Source: Pomphorhynchus laevis (Eukaryota > Acanthocephala > Palaeacanthocephala > Echinorhynchida > Pomphorhynchidae). Taken from it: a stretch of DNA of 64,000 nt. The stretch lies in NCBI GenBank assembly GCA_012934845.2, contig WNNJ02001633.1:62001-126000 (forward strand), written 5' to 3'. Made by a program: the position numbers and the translations under genes. Each line of letters opens with the position of its first letter. The stretch's first letter is position 1. Shown in pieces: positions 9,926 to 20,070 of this stretch. Under the pieces are notes generated by a model. The model did not search any database. It had not been told where the DNA came from and saw only the letters and a program-made list of their open reading frames with translations.

Positions 9926-10330
9926 TATATAATAGTAGTGCACGGATGTGCTGACTAGATAACGGTCCAGGATTTCTTACGAAATACGGCATTTGTACTA
10001 AATGGTGTTGCTTGATAGACTGGACTTCGATTCACGACTTTCAATCACCATGTCACTTCTAGACGACCACTTCAGCATCGAAATGATGAGTACCCGGCAA
10101 CACTCATCAGTAGAATGAGGTACACACTGATCGTTTAGGATGGTCCGGAAAGCACATGGTTAGTTTAAAGAGGCTATGCCCATGCTACCACGTTAGCAAA
10201 TTCTCGGAAATGCCTATTTAATATATCACAAGGCAGCCGAAACGACTGATGGTAGTTCACCCTACTGATGAGTGCTGCCGGCTACCATCAGCTCGTCTAG
10301 AAGTGATAAGGAAGTCTGCTCTACTTGTAA
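9926..10330 (+). repeat. Inverted terminal repeat of PLE-1 and a related PLE repeat unit
   Basis: 9926-10120 is an inverted copy of the unit at 7640-7900. On the plus strand 10232-10330 holds a related but different unit: GGCAGC, CGAAAC, arms CTGATGGTAG (10246-10255) and CTACCATCAG (10282-10291) around CTGATGAGTGCTGCCGG, then CTCGTCTAGAAGTGATAAGG. See the findings on covarying stems. Confidence 0.6.
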
Positions 10331-10486
10331 TCGAACTCCGGTTTTTGGCAACATCTAGGATGTTGCCAAAAACAATTAAGCACGGAAGAATATAACTTTG
10401 AAATACCATATCAAGGTACTACGTCATTATATATAATAAGGTTTTGAAAAGGAACCAGATAAATTAAAGCAACATATATTTTTTCG

Positions 10487-10516
10487 TAAAACGTTTCGGC
10501 AATCGCCTTCTTCAGT
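10487..10516 (-). ncRNA. Hammerhead-like module (unassigned PLE end)
   Basis: The minus strand reads CTGAAGAAGGCGATTGCCGA then AACG: CUGAAGA, stem GGC/GCC, GAAAC. It has the same layout as the modules at 7976 and 14166. No GIY-YIG frame remains next to it, so it probably marks a PLE end whose coding part was lost. Confidence 0.4.
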
Positions 10517-10601
10517 TACCACATCGGAATCCAATGAACCCAGATCGCGAATACACTCGCAACAATAATTATATATGTATATAGTATATATATATATATA
10601 A

Positions 10602-11470
10602 GACTGATGGAGCTGATGATCGAAGTCCAGTTATTTAGCAGCAAATATGGATTAAAAATCAATCGTAGCCAGCTTTGGCTCCTGGACCACAGTTTCAAGC
10701 GACTTTCGCAATAACAATTTATACAATGACGCATTTCTTCAGGAATCCTGTGAGAAATTCAGTGCCCTCGTAATCAACGGATACGCATTTGTGCCTTATA
10801 TAAAGAATAACTAGAAGGTCCACACACGCAACAAGCCAGTAAAAACGCTTCTGCACCTGAGCTTCGTATAGCATCGTGAGGAATTGCTGGTGTCTTTATA
10901 GTTATCACAAAAGCAGTCGAAACGTACCCTAACCACTTCTTCCGACTGACGATGACTGCTGGGTGGTTAGGATCGTCTCGGAGTGATACATTAGACTGAT
11001 GGAGCTGATGATCAAAGTCCAGTTATTAAGCAGCAAATATGGATTAAAAATCAATCGTAGCCAGCTTTGGCTCCTGGACCACAGTTTCAAGCGATTTTTC
11101 GCAATAACAATTTATACAATGACGCATTCCTTCAGGAATCCTGTGAGAAATTCAGTGCCTTCGTAATCAACGGATACGCATTTGCGCCTTATATAAAGAA
11201 AAACTAGAAGGTTCACACACGCAACAAGCCAGTAAAAACGCTTCTGCACCTGAGCTTCGTATAGCATCGTGAGGAATTGCTGGTGTCTTTATAGTTATCA
11301 CAAAACGTACCCTAACCACTTCATCCGATGACGATGACTGATGGAGCTGATGATCGAAGTCCAGTTATTTAGCAGCAAATATGGATTAAAAATCAATCGT
11401 AGCCAGCTTTGGCTCCTGGACCACAGTTTCAAGCGATTTTTCGCAATAACAATATATATAATGTCGTTTT
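10602..11470 (+). repeat. Tandem terminal repeats of PLE-2 (392-bp unit)
   Basis: Units beginning GACTGATGGAGCTGATGAT start at 10602, 10994 and 11336. The first is 392 bp, the second about 342 bp with an internal deletion, the third truncated near 11470. Inverted units start at 13459 and 13068 on the minus strand, beyond the coding region. Each full unit carries the paired arms CCTAACCAC/GTGGTTAGG and the box CTGACGATGACTGC. Confidence 0.75.
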
Positions 11471-11575
11471 TGGGTAGAAACGGCATCTCTGGATCCATTT
11501 AGAATAATTCCAAATATATTTATTGTTAATTTTGAAACAGAGAATGGTACGAGTCTTTAACAAAATAATGTTTTT

Positions 11576-11602
11576 AACGTTTCGGCTTGTAAGCCTTCTT
11601 TA
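11576..11602 (-). ncRNA. Hammerhead-like module 3' of PLE-2
   Basis: The minus strand reads TTAAAGA (a decayed CUGANGA), stem GGCTT/AAGCC with loop ACA or similar, then GAAACG. It lies 48 bp beyond the PLE-2 GIY-YIG region, the same relative place as in the other PLEs here. Confidence 0.35.
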
Positions 11603-11649
11603 ATAATATCGGCCTTTACACATTTTTCAATATTCCGAATGCACTGTTA

Positions 11650-12378
11650 TTAACACTTCATTTTAAACCGATCAGAAAGAATGTCATGGTGGTTTTTGTT
11701 AAATATGTGGTGTACGTTTAATCCGTGAGCATTGTCAGACATGACTTGCCCAATCCACCACATTTCACTGCGTTTTCTATCTTTGTCATTATCGAGGTCT
11801 GATTGAATAATACTGTAATTATATCCCTGATTTTTATTATCATGGATCTCTTTATCATGTTGTAAAATCGTATCATTTTCAATTCTTTTACACATTCTAT
11901 CACTTCTGCCGTTGTTTAATCTTTATCTCAGGTATCTCCCTGAATCTTCAATGTATTGTTTTTCACATAAAATACACATGGCAACATATACCACTTTATT
12001 ACTATTACAGTCAAAATTTCCTTTTAATTGATATTTTAGTCCTGTCTTGGTGCTTTCTATAAATGTAGTTTCTTTCATTTCCACACAACACATACATCGG
12101 CTCTTCCCACACGACTTCGAAAGACCGTGTTCTAGATCATCGCAAAAAATCGATGGTTGGAGTTTGCTTGAAACTAACATGTTCTTTAAGGAATCAGTAT
12201 ATTTGAAATAGAATGCATAATCTCCTATATCCTTCCTCAACTCTGAAGACACTCTCGAGAAAGCAAACCTTAAATCACTTGGGATTTTGATCAAAGCAGG
12301 ATGATACTCTACAAATATTACATTTAATTCTTTGACATGTTTTTCTTTTTTACGAAGCAACGTATTTCTGTTAATCAC
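11650..12378 (-). CDS. PLE-2 connector and GIY-YIG endonuclease region
   Basis: The upstream part (12378-11923) reads NVIFVEYHPALIKIPSDLRF, then a Cys-rich CGKSRCMCC and KVVYVAMCILCEKQYIEDSG, the GIY-like strand plus YI(E)(D)SG. Coding continues leftwards in another frame with CKRIENDTILQHDKEIHD and MWWIGQVMSDN. The distal part matches PLE-3 (WIGQLMCDNPNGINLDHIYD). Thus one GIY-YIG domain is spread over two frames with about one break. The Cys cluster before the nuclease is common in Penelope-like proteins. Confidence 0.65.
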
Positions 12379-12460
12379 TCTTACTCTTTCGATTATTTTG
12401 TAAATCTGCTTTTTGGTATCATCGGTTAATTAGATTAGTGGTTAGTTGTGATTAGTGTTT

Positions 12461-13023
12461 TTAACGATCTGTTACATTATTACATATTTTACATATTCGC
12501 TTTGCTTCATTATGTATCATATTCCATTTAGTACTTGATGGAGCATTTGAATGGGAGTTTATGTATATTGGATGTGATGTTGGTTTGTTGTATAGTTCCA
12601 ATCTCACAACACCAGTGTTTTCACAATTTATCGCAACATCAAGAAACTTGCATATTTTATCATTTTCTTCCATATTAAGTGTAAATTTAAGACCAGACAC
12701 TTCCTTCAAAGTACTTATGTAAATATATAGATCTTGAAGGTTACCGTTCCATGCCATGAACACATCATCGATGTACCTCCATAGAAAATGAGATGATTCA
12801 CTGTTTTTTCTAGCATAATAGACTCTACCCATTCAAGAGTGAGGATGGCGTAAACAGGAGCTAACGGTGTACCTAGTGACGTACCTTCTACTTGCTGATA
12901 TAATTCCCCGTTAAATCCAAAGTAACTATTTTCAAGAACAGTTTGCAGTAATAATGTGTTATATATATTGGTATATACTGTGATCCAGGAGCCAAAACTG
13001 GATACGATTGATTTTAAATCCAT
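12461..13023 (-). CDS. PLE-2 reverse transcriptase, 5'-truncated
   Basis: Starting at 13023 the frame has TVYTNIYNTLLLQTVLENSY, YQQVEGTSLGTPLAPVYAIL (motif B), then in another frame HFLWRYIDDVFMAWNG (catalytic YIDD), FLDVAINCENTG and NKPTSHPIYINSHSNAPSST. The palm amino end (motif A) is missing because the element begins inside its terminal repeat: the first codons at 13023-12985 lie in the same sequence as the 392-bp repeat unit. There is about one frame break. Confidence 0.7.
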
Positions 13024-13024
13024 A

Positions 13025-13500
13025 TGTGTTGCTAAATAACTGATCTTCGATCATCAGCTCCATCAGTCTAATGTATCACTCCGAGACGCTCCTAACCACC
13101 CAGCAGTCATCGCCAGTCGGATGAAGTGGTTAGGATGCGTTTCGACTACTTTTGCGATAACTGTAAAGACACCCGCAATTCCTCACGATGCTAAACGAAA
13201 CTCAGGTGCATAAGGGTTTTTACTGGCTTGTTGCGTGTGTGGACCTTCTAGTTATTCTTTATATGCACAAATGCGTATCCGTTGGTTACGAGGGCACTGA
13301 ATTTCTCACAGGATTCCGAAAGGAATACGTTTTTTATAAATTGGTAGTGCGAAAAATCGCTTGAAACTGTGGTCCAGGAGCCAAAACTGGCTACGATTGA
13401 TTTTAAATCCATATGTGCTGCTAAATAACTGGACTTCGATCATCAGCTCCATCAGTCTAATGTATCACTCCGAGACGTTCCTAACAACCCAGCAGTCACA
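13025..13500 (-). repeat. Inverted terminal repeats of PLE-2
   Basis: Inverted copies of the 392-bp unit: one complete (minus 13459-13069), one running into the coding region (13068-12985), and a truncated third (to about 13500) cut by the AT tract. The complete copy has arms GTGGTTAGG/CCTAACCACC and the pair GTAGTC/GACTGC, one wobble different from the plus-strand units. Confidence 0.7.
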
Positions 13501-13501
13501 A

Positions 13502-13505
<4 letters not shown>

Positions 13506-13569
<64 letters not shown>
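13506..13569. repeat. (AT)n microsatellite
   Basis: Uninterrupted AT dinucleotides that truncate a PLE-2 repeat and abut the foldback at 13571. Similar tracts lie at 14082-14113 and 14904-14976. Confidence 0.9.
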
Positions 13570-13570
<1 letters not shown>

Positions 13571-13571
<1 letters not shown>

Positions 13572-14007
13572 GAATAGTTGCTAGGTCACACAAGGTGACT
13601 TTCGCATTGAAAACCAGCTACAGAATCCTTCCTTCATGATATCCAATTCCATACACCCTGACTACTAACGGCACCATTGCCACAGCCGTTTTCGTTTCGC
13701 CCGCTTTTTGCCACATGTTGGTAGCCCCGGGCTCGTCAGAAGGCTGACTACCAACTCTTCACCTTTTGAAACTTGACACATCCGAGATTCGAGCTGTCGC
13801 TCTCTGTACTTTGGCTTGCGCTCTTGACTGCCAGCCTTCTGACGAGCCCGGGGCTACCAACATGTGGCAAAAAGCGGGCGAAACGAAAACGGTTGTGGCA
13901 ATGGCGCCGTTAGTAGTCAGGGTGTATGGAATTGGATATCATGAAGGAAGGATTCTGTAGCTGGTTTTCAATGCGAAAGTCACCTTGTGTGACCTAGCAA
14001 CTATTCA
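13571..14007. repeat. Long palindrome / foldback element, 176-bp arms
   Basis: Positions 13571-13746 are the reverse complement of 13832-14007 with about two mismatches in 176 bp, separated by an 85-bp loop (13747-13831). The ends are TGAATAGTTGCTAGG and CCTAGCAACTATTCA. It is much less AT-rich than its surroundings. There is no coding capacity. It could be a foldback or MITE-like non-autonomous transposon, or a recent inverted duplication. I see no clear target duplication, partly because one flank is an AT microsatellite. Confidence 0.8.
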
Positions 14008-14076
14008 ATACATAAATAAGCATCCATAAAAGGATCACCAGTCCCGATTTCAATCGATCTTCATGATCCCATAAGA

Positions 14077-14116
<40 letters not shown>

Positions 14117-14165
14117 AGTATTAATTGAAGCAGAGTTTGGAAATATATATATTTTTCTTTAAAAT

Positions 14166-14599
14166 TACAACGTTTCGAGCGCAACCGCTCTTTTTCAAGT
14201 TATTTACAGTATGATTAAATTCAACAATACACTCAGATTTCATGTTTATACGCATTCAAAGTAAGAAAAAAGCACGGAAGAATATAACTTTGAAATACCA
14301 TATCAAGGTACTACGTCATTTTGTATATTATTTTCATGGAATTTTTTCTTTCTTATGTATTTCGGATTTAATTTCAAATCATAGATATGATCAAGGTTTA
14401 TTCCATTTGGATTATCACACATAAGTTGACCTATCCACCTCATCTCTTTATTTTTCCGCATATTTTCATCAGGAAATCCATCCTCTAAAATTGTATATTC
14501 GAATCCATTGTCAATTTCTCCATGGCAAAACCTTTCATGACTTAAGACACCATCCCTAGTATATCTATTAAAATTTTTGTCACTTCTTCTGCTGTTCAA
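14166..14599 (-). mobile_element. PLE-3: GIY-YIG distal fragment with hammerhead-like module
   Basis: The minus frame 14599-14303 reads NSRRSDKNFNRYTRDGVLSH, then YTILEDGFPDENMRKNKEMR and WIGQLMCDNPNGINLDHIYD, the distal half of a PLE GIY-YIG domain close to PLE-2. At 14199-14166 is a module TTGAAAA, stem GAGCG/CGCTC with loop GTTG, then GAAACGTTGTAA. No reverse transcriptase is attached, so this is a 5'-truncated PLE. Confidence 0.65.
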
Positions 14600-14813
14600 T
14601 CTTAGTCGAAAAAAGAACTCGCACAGTCGGTCACCAGCTACATTGGCAATACTAAGGAGTTTCTTGATAAGTTAAACACACATAAGGAATTGATAGTTGA
14701 TACATGTGTGCTTCTAATGTTAGACGTGACCTCTCTTTACACTTAGAAACTCCTTAGTATTGCCAATAACATACAATTTGATAAAGCTAATAAAAAGCGA
14801 AACGTCGTATTAA
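14590..14813 (+). mobile_element. PLE reverse transcriptase shard inside a 22-bp inverted repeat
   Basis: The plus strand reads KKELAQSVTSYIGNTKEFLD and TCVLLMLDVTSLYT, a motif A of a Penelope-like reverse transcriptase, then stops. 14642-14663 and 14746-14767 are perfect 22-bp inverted repeats. They are followed by AGCGAAACGTCGTA (14800-14813), another possible hammerhead-like 3' box. The inversion suggests a foldback rearrangement of a PLE piece. Confidence 0.5.
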
Positions 14814-14900
14814 TTTCTTCGTTAAGACTGGTTTACTTTAATTATATATATTAAACGTATTCACATGATGGATCCCAGTCATCAGTTACATTCAGAACCT

Positions 14901-14903
<3 letters not shown>

Positions 14904-14979
<76 letters not shown>

Positions 14980-15070
14980 TGGTAGTGCGAAAAATCGCTT
15001 ATATATAAGACTGATACATTAGACTGATGGAGCTGATGATCGAAGTTCAGTTTTTTATCAATAAATATAT
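14904..15070. repeat. (AT)n microsatellite and PLE-2 repeat scrap
   Basis: AT dinucleotides to 14976 are followed by AAATTGGTAGTGCGAAAAAT and GACTGATGGAGCTGATGAT, scraps of the PLE-2 unit also seen near 13340 and 10602. Confidence 0.75.
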
Positions 15071-15214
15071 CTAACTATATTCCAGTTATAAATATAGTTA
15101 ACTTGAATCCTGTATTTATATTTTTTTATTCTGTCGAATAAAGAAAATATTCGAAAAGGAAGATGAATACGATAATATTCGCTAAGACTGTAAATATATC
15201 ACTTTCCCACTAAC

Positions 15215-16486
15215 TCATATAGATATTTGCGGGAACTGGTCCTAATTGAGAGCCCATAGCAACTCCGTCGATTTGATCATATATGTTGTTGTTAAACCAG
15301 AATGCATTTTTACATGTACATCATTGTAATAGTGACGTCTAATGTTCTATTGACAATTTTAGAACTTCACCATTCCTTGCAAGTATTTCACTGGCTAGTT
15401 TGATGGCAGGTTCGAGAGGTATATTCGTAACTAAAGCTTTAACATCCGCTGTTAAGCCAATCAGTAGGTTTGCAATATGCACGAACTTTCTCGGCGAACT
15501 GTGGACCATCTCTAACATATGAGAAGGACTTTACACAGTATTTCGTAAGTAATTTATTTATTTGCTTTGCAAGTTTGTGACTAAACGATCTATAGCTAGC
15601 AATAAATGGACGCATCTGCAATTGTGGCCTGTTTATCTTTGGTAGTAGATAAAGAAAACTGGCTTCAGAACGTTTTGATAACACTTTATTTTGCCAACTG
15701 TTTTCAATTAGTTTTTTAGTACATAGTCGTTTTATCTCAAGGTTGAACTGTTTTTCTCTGCTATTAGTGGGATCTTTATTGAGAAGTTTGAATTTTCCAT
15801 TGTTAAGTAATTCTAAGCCGAAATTTATATAAGTAGATTTGTCTAGCACCACTAATGAGCGACCTTTATCGGCTCTACATATAGCAATGGTATTGTCATT
15901 TTTCAAGTTAGTTAATGCAACCGATTCCTCTTTTGTCATGTTATGTTCTTGTTTTCGTAGTGTAAGTCTTGATTTATCGTCATATTCAGTTACTCTAAAA
16001 TTAGCAATGGGAGGAAGCTTAGTCAACATTATTTATGCGTCACATCGTATTTCGATGGTCTGGATTTTGGGAGTCGGACAAAAATCAGGATCAAATTGGA
16101 GTATTTTTAGTTCTATATCGGTCAGTTTTCGGTTGGATAAATTATGTATCTGGGTTGTAAGCGAATTAACGTTATCCGTGGGGTATTGTTGTGAGGGTGA
16201 TTTTACTTTAGCTTGTAATGAACAAAGTTTTTTTATTATGTATCGCTGTTGTTGTTTCAATTTGCTTACGCTCAGCGGACTTAATAAAATCCTGAATAGT
16301 CTTCAAGTCAGAGTGACTGAAACAAGTAAGATTTTGACATCGTTTTAAGAATTTTGATTTTAGTAGTGAGATCCGAGTTCTATTTTGCCTGATTGCAAAT
16401 CTTATTGAGCGTCTGCAAAAAGAGCGTTGTAGTGGGGAACCCTCAAATCCTTCAATTCCCGATTTTATAATGGCGCAAGTAGGCAA
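15215..16486 (-). mobile_element. PLE-4: amino-terminal and reverse transcriptase portion
   Basis: Reading leftwards: a basic start (16486-16208, FCRRSIRFAIRQNRTRISLL), then LSNRKLTDIELKILQFDPDF and EIRCDA (to 16033). In the next frame (16029-15439) come ALTNLKNDNTIAICRADKGR (Penelope RT1 region), FLYLLPKINRPQLQMRPFIA and KLLTKYCVKSFSYVRDGPQF. Further left near 15240, QIDGVAMGSQLGPVPANIYM is motif B. The motif C region and GIY-YIG are missing, so the 3' half was lost. There are at least three breaks. Confidence 0.7.
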
Positions 16487-16612
16487 ACGTTGTTTTGTAG
16501 ACAGTGTTGAAGGAATTGTACTGACATAAACGCGTTTTGTAATTTTGTATTAATACGAATAATTTGAACCGTTAGAATGAAGCATCCAGTCCCATACTTA
16601 TTATTTATTTTT

Positions 16613-17565
16613 GTGAACATTGCATTCATGTCTTTTTTAGATTAAACCGGTGATTGTGGGAGAACATTATAGACATAAGAAGTTTTTTTATTGAATAGAA
16701 ATTGTTGAGCTTTCGACCACCAAGGCCATTGTGAGCAATTAGAGAAAACACTAAAGAAGGTTGGATATCCGCTGTGGGCAATTTAACTAGCCAAAAACAA
16801 ATCGCGTGACACTTGGTTTCGCCTACTCTCTAACCAAGGAACGAAAATTTAAAAACCAGAAAACCGACAATCAACATATGTTCGCTCCTCCCATATTAAT
16901 GAAAGCTGCAATAACCGTTTACACTGGAATCTTAAGAACTTAGGACTGCAAAATGTGTATGTGTACCACAAAGAAGCTAGTTCACTGACGGGATTATTTA
17001 AAATCAAGAACCAATATCAATCCCTTGGTACCGTATACAAGATTCCTTGTTCCGATTGCGATGCTTGCTATGTAGGACAGACGTGCCAAAAGCTAAAACA
17101 ACGAGTGTACCAACACAAATATGCACTCAGACGATGGGACACGTCTTCGGCGATTGCAAACCATGTATACAATAGCTGACATGCTGTAGATTTCGAAGGA
17201 ACAATGAAATTAACAGCCGAGAATGACTTAAATCGAAGATTAATTAAAGAGACAATAATAAACACAACATGCCCAACAATGACTGGCAACAAACCAAATT
17301 GGACCTTAAAATTGCCGATAACTAAGGATTTGGTGGATAACATTACATAGCCCCAATTCTGTTTCGTACCTAATTTTTTAAACATTGACTTCTTCCAGAT
17401 CAATTCTGTGTTATATACGTAATATTTTTTTTGTAAATTCTTTGTATGACAATGGCCTTGGCGGTCGAAAGCTCAACAATTTCTATTCAATAAAAAACCT
17501 TCTAATGTCTATATTGTTCTCCCACAATCACCGCTTTAATCTAAAAAAGACATGATCACAAAAAT
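16613..17565 (+). mobile_element. PLE-5: GIY-YIG remnant between inverted terminal repeats
   Basis: About 115 bp at 16613-16735 is repeated inverted at 17447-17565; both contain TTGAATAGAAATTGTTGAGC and the CAATGGCC box. Inside, the plus strand reads GTVYKIPCSDCDACYVGQTC and QRVYQHKYALRRWDTSSAIA (GIY-YIG core with the catalytic Arg/His region). After a stop at 17177-17179 it continues HAVDFEGTMKLTAENDLNRR, IKETIINTTCPTMTGNKPNW, to a stop near 17348. The reverse transcriptase is absent, giving a 950-bp non-autonomous derivative. A possible hammerhead-like box lies at 17443-17470. Confidence 0.7.
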
Positions 17566-18449
17566 AAAATTTATTAAAATTTTACAACAAATGAGTTTTT
17601 TTTAAGTTGAGTATAAATTGATTTTATAAACAATTTATTTTTAAATTGATTCGTTGCATTAACGAAGCATAATTGTATTGTACATGGAACGACGTGCCAA
17701 GGTAAAATACATATAATTGCTTCCGGAGAATTTTAAGTTTGAGCGATTAGGCTCTGCTTGCGATTGGATCAGGTGTTACTCGTTGTAGAATTTACGTATT
17801 AAAGGAAGGCACAATCCGATCGTGATTTCGAGAACTGAAGGATGTTAGACTACAAAATGAATGTCATTGATTATCTTATATCGACCAAATTCAATTGTTA
17901 TAAAATTTTAATACAGAATTTTAATAGATGCTGCTTATTTAACCACAGAAGAATGCTTCGCAAATATTGGACCAAAGAATTTTACGTTAAACAATAGAAG
18001 TAAAATCATTTTTATTATCGTTAATTCTTCTGTGTATTATCTAATCTCGGACTTTATAAATACGAGAATTTTCTATTTAATTTTCTAATTAATCTTCTAT
18101 TTTAAAATTTCAACGGGTCCCAAGTTGACTCGTTGATGATCGGTTACAAGTTGACCGCTTATCAACTGATTATTGCTTGTGTAGCCAGAAGCCCAATTAC
18201 TGTAATTTAATCTTATATAACATATCAGTTTAAAATTTAACATTGAAATTTTAAATCAAAGTCAAAGTTGGGAATTGATTTATAAATAACAGACGATGAA
18301 TAATCAAATCAGCTGAGTCTACGTATTTAATATAATTATAAAATAAACAAAACATAATAATGCTAAATCAAAATTTAATAATTAAATAATAAAATTAATA
18401 ATTTTATTATTAATTTTAATTAATAATAAAATTTTTATTTTTATTATTA
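17566..18449. other. AT-rich DNA, no gene recognised
   Basis: A GC-richer block at 17690-17850 has short frames (one plus frame includes MLRKYWTKEFYVKQ near 17952) with no recognisable family. 18301-18400 matches 57565-57660 and so belongs to a dispersed repeat. Confidence 0.5.
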
Positions 18450-18540
18450 ATACGGCACTACCTCAAGCCTTCGGTTCGGTAGCCTGAAACCTCTTCAGTC
18501 TCGAAGAGGGGTACAACAAGGAGATCCTCTTGGTCCAAAT
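18450..18540 (+). mobile_element. Reverse transcriptase shard (motif B) in AT-rich repeat
   Basis: About 90 bp reads QSRRGVQQGDPLGP, the motif B signature of an RLE-2-like or similar reverse transcriptase. It is flanked on both sides by sequence that is continuous in the homologous repeat at 57650-57670, so it was inserted into, or captured by, that repeat. Confidence 0.55.
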
Positions 18541-18886
18541 TAATAATTGTTTTTAGATTTTCTATAATTTAAATCAAGTTAAAATAAAAAATAGAAATTT
18601 AAAATAAACGTCATTTTTATGAATTGACTAATAAATAACAGACGTTGTTCATTTATTCAATAATGCTATGATTATGGAATAAATGATTTTGAAGAAAGCC
18701 AATATCATTACATAATAAATGAATTATTGCAATTCTTCAAATTTCATTATTTAATGTATTATATTTTATAAATATTGGAAGATTACATTCTTAAAGAATA
18801 AATTAAAAAATGCATTTAATAAATAATAAATAAATAATAAATAACTTTATCACTAATAAATAACAAAGGTTGTATCAGAATTAGGA
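18541..18886. other. AT-rich dispersed repeat
   Basis: Matches 57655-57770, including GACTAATAAATAACAGACGT. No coding capacity. Confidence 0.5.
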
Positions 18887-19193
18887 TTAGAGATGATCAG
18901 GAAGAACTGCTATGCTATCAGGTTTCGGCCCATAACTCCTCTACCCAACATAGCAGCGGGGCCAAATACATGCTAATGATGTATTTCCTCTGATAAAACT
19001 ATCTAGTATCTTATAATAACATATAACATCTGATAATAACATATGTACCTTCAACACTTTTGCTCAGTCGTATTGCTGTGGAGTTACTCAGTCGCACTTT
19101 AGCCACCACTCAAGTCGTCAAATAGCGATATATGGCGAACGTGTATTAAAGGTTGAAGATGCAACTTTTTATCCATTTATAGTAACCTGTATG
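18887..19193 (+). mobile_element. Repeat R and RLE-1 coding fragment, interrupted by PLE-6
   Basis: 18887-19193 is near-identical to 57769-58073. It starts with repeat R (TGCTATGCTATCAGGTTTCG, pairing with CATAGCAGC downstream). From about 19056 it carries the RLE-1 frame ending ERVLKVEDATFYPFI. In the 58-kb copy that frame continues into the conserved tail (copy D). Here it is cut at CCTGTA (19193), where the minus-strand PLE-6 begins. Confidence 0.6.
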
Positions 19194-19905
19194 TTTACGA
19201 TATGTTTCTTGTAAATTTAAATATGTCATCTTTACGATATAAATTAATAGTAGTTTTAGTTAATGTTAATTTAATGTTCATATCTAGATATACACCTTCT
19301 TTATCATTAATATTGGTTTTGTTAAGAATAAGGCTTTCTGGATAAATGTGCTCACTAATTGAATAAAAATTATTAGAATTAAATACACATATATCATCAA
19401 TGTATCGAAACATATATTTCATATATTTATATTGTTTAGATTTAGTTTTTACACAGTTATGAACAAATTCATATTCTATAAAGCTTAAAAACAAGTCAGC
19501 TATAATTGGGCTACTATTACCACCCATTGGAACACCTTTTACTTGTCTAAATATAGATGTCCCTACTTTTAAATAATTTTGATTTATCAAAATATTTAAG
19601 GATTCTATTAATTCAATTTTATCCACATATTTATATTTATTGATGGTTTAATTTTTGTTAGATAGGCGTTATAATTATTATAACATATATATGTATATCT
19701 TTTTCCGAATATAAGATTAATTAATTTTACTAACGCTTCTTTAATATCTCCTAAATCTAGATTTGTATTAAGCTTACTAAAATCGTATGTATTTATATTT
19801 TGAAAATTTATTCCTTTTGTCTGTTCTAAAAATTCTTTTGAAAAATTAATACTGAAATAGTGCTTTTATCAGTATTTATTTCGATAACCTTACAATATTA
19901 CCTCT
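19194..19905 (-). mobile_element. PLE-6: partial PLE-like reverse transcriptase
   Basis: The minus strand reads DKIELIESLNILINQNYLKV, FRQVKGVPMGGNSSPIIADL (motif B), MFRYIDDICVFNSNNFY (catalytic YIDD) and GVYLDMNIKLTLTKTTINLY, with more of the palm upstream to 19900. It is nearly identical to PLE-8 at 60745-61440. I place it with Penelope-like or related reverse transcriptases because of VPMG...SP and YIDD plus YLDM. No GIY-YIG domain is attached. It is truncated at both ends. Confidence 0.65.
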
Positions 19906-19911
19906 AATAAG

Positions 19912-20040
19912 GATTAAAGGTCATCAGGAGGACCTGCTATGCTACCAGGTCGCGGCCCTTATTTTTCGAACCAAAAAATACGCTGCAAATATAGCAGCAT
20001 ATTTAAAAAGTATTAAAAAATGTGAAGAACAGATTTTTAA
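19912..20040 (+). repeat. Repeat R, diverged copy
   Basis: Contains GACCTGCTATGCTACCAGG and a downstream TATAGCAGC that can pair with it. It lies on the far side of PLE-6 from the copy at 18887. Confidence 0.5.
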
Positions 20041-20070
20041 GTGAATATATCAATTACACAGGAAAATAAG

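Noticed and set aside
10232-10291. Complete type II (permuted) hammerhead ribozyme
   Set aside because: The core boxes and one stem fit, but helices I and III between GAAA and CUGAUGA cannot be formed convincingly.
13361-13570. Plus-strand frame ending in a long Ile-Tyr repeat
   Set aside because: It is the AT microsatellite read through after a PLE repeat unit.
13766-13960. 64-codon frame inside the foldback
   Set aside because: Lies across the loop and one arm of the inverted repeat; no protein similarity is evident.
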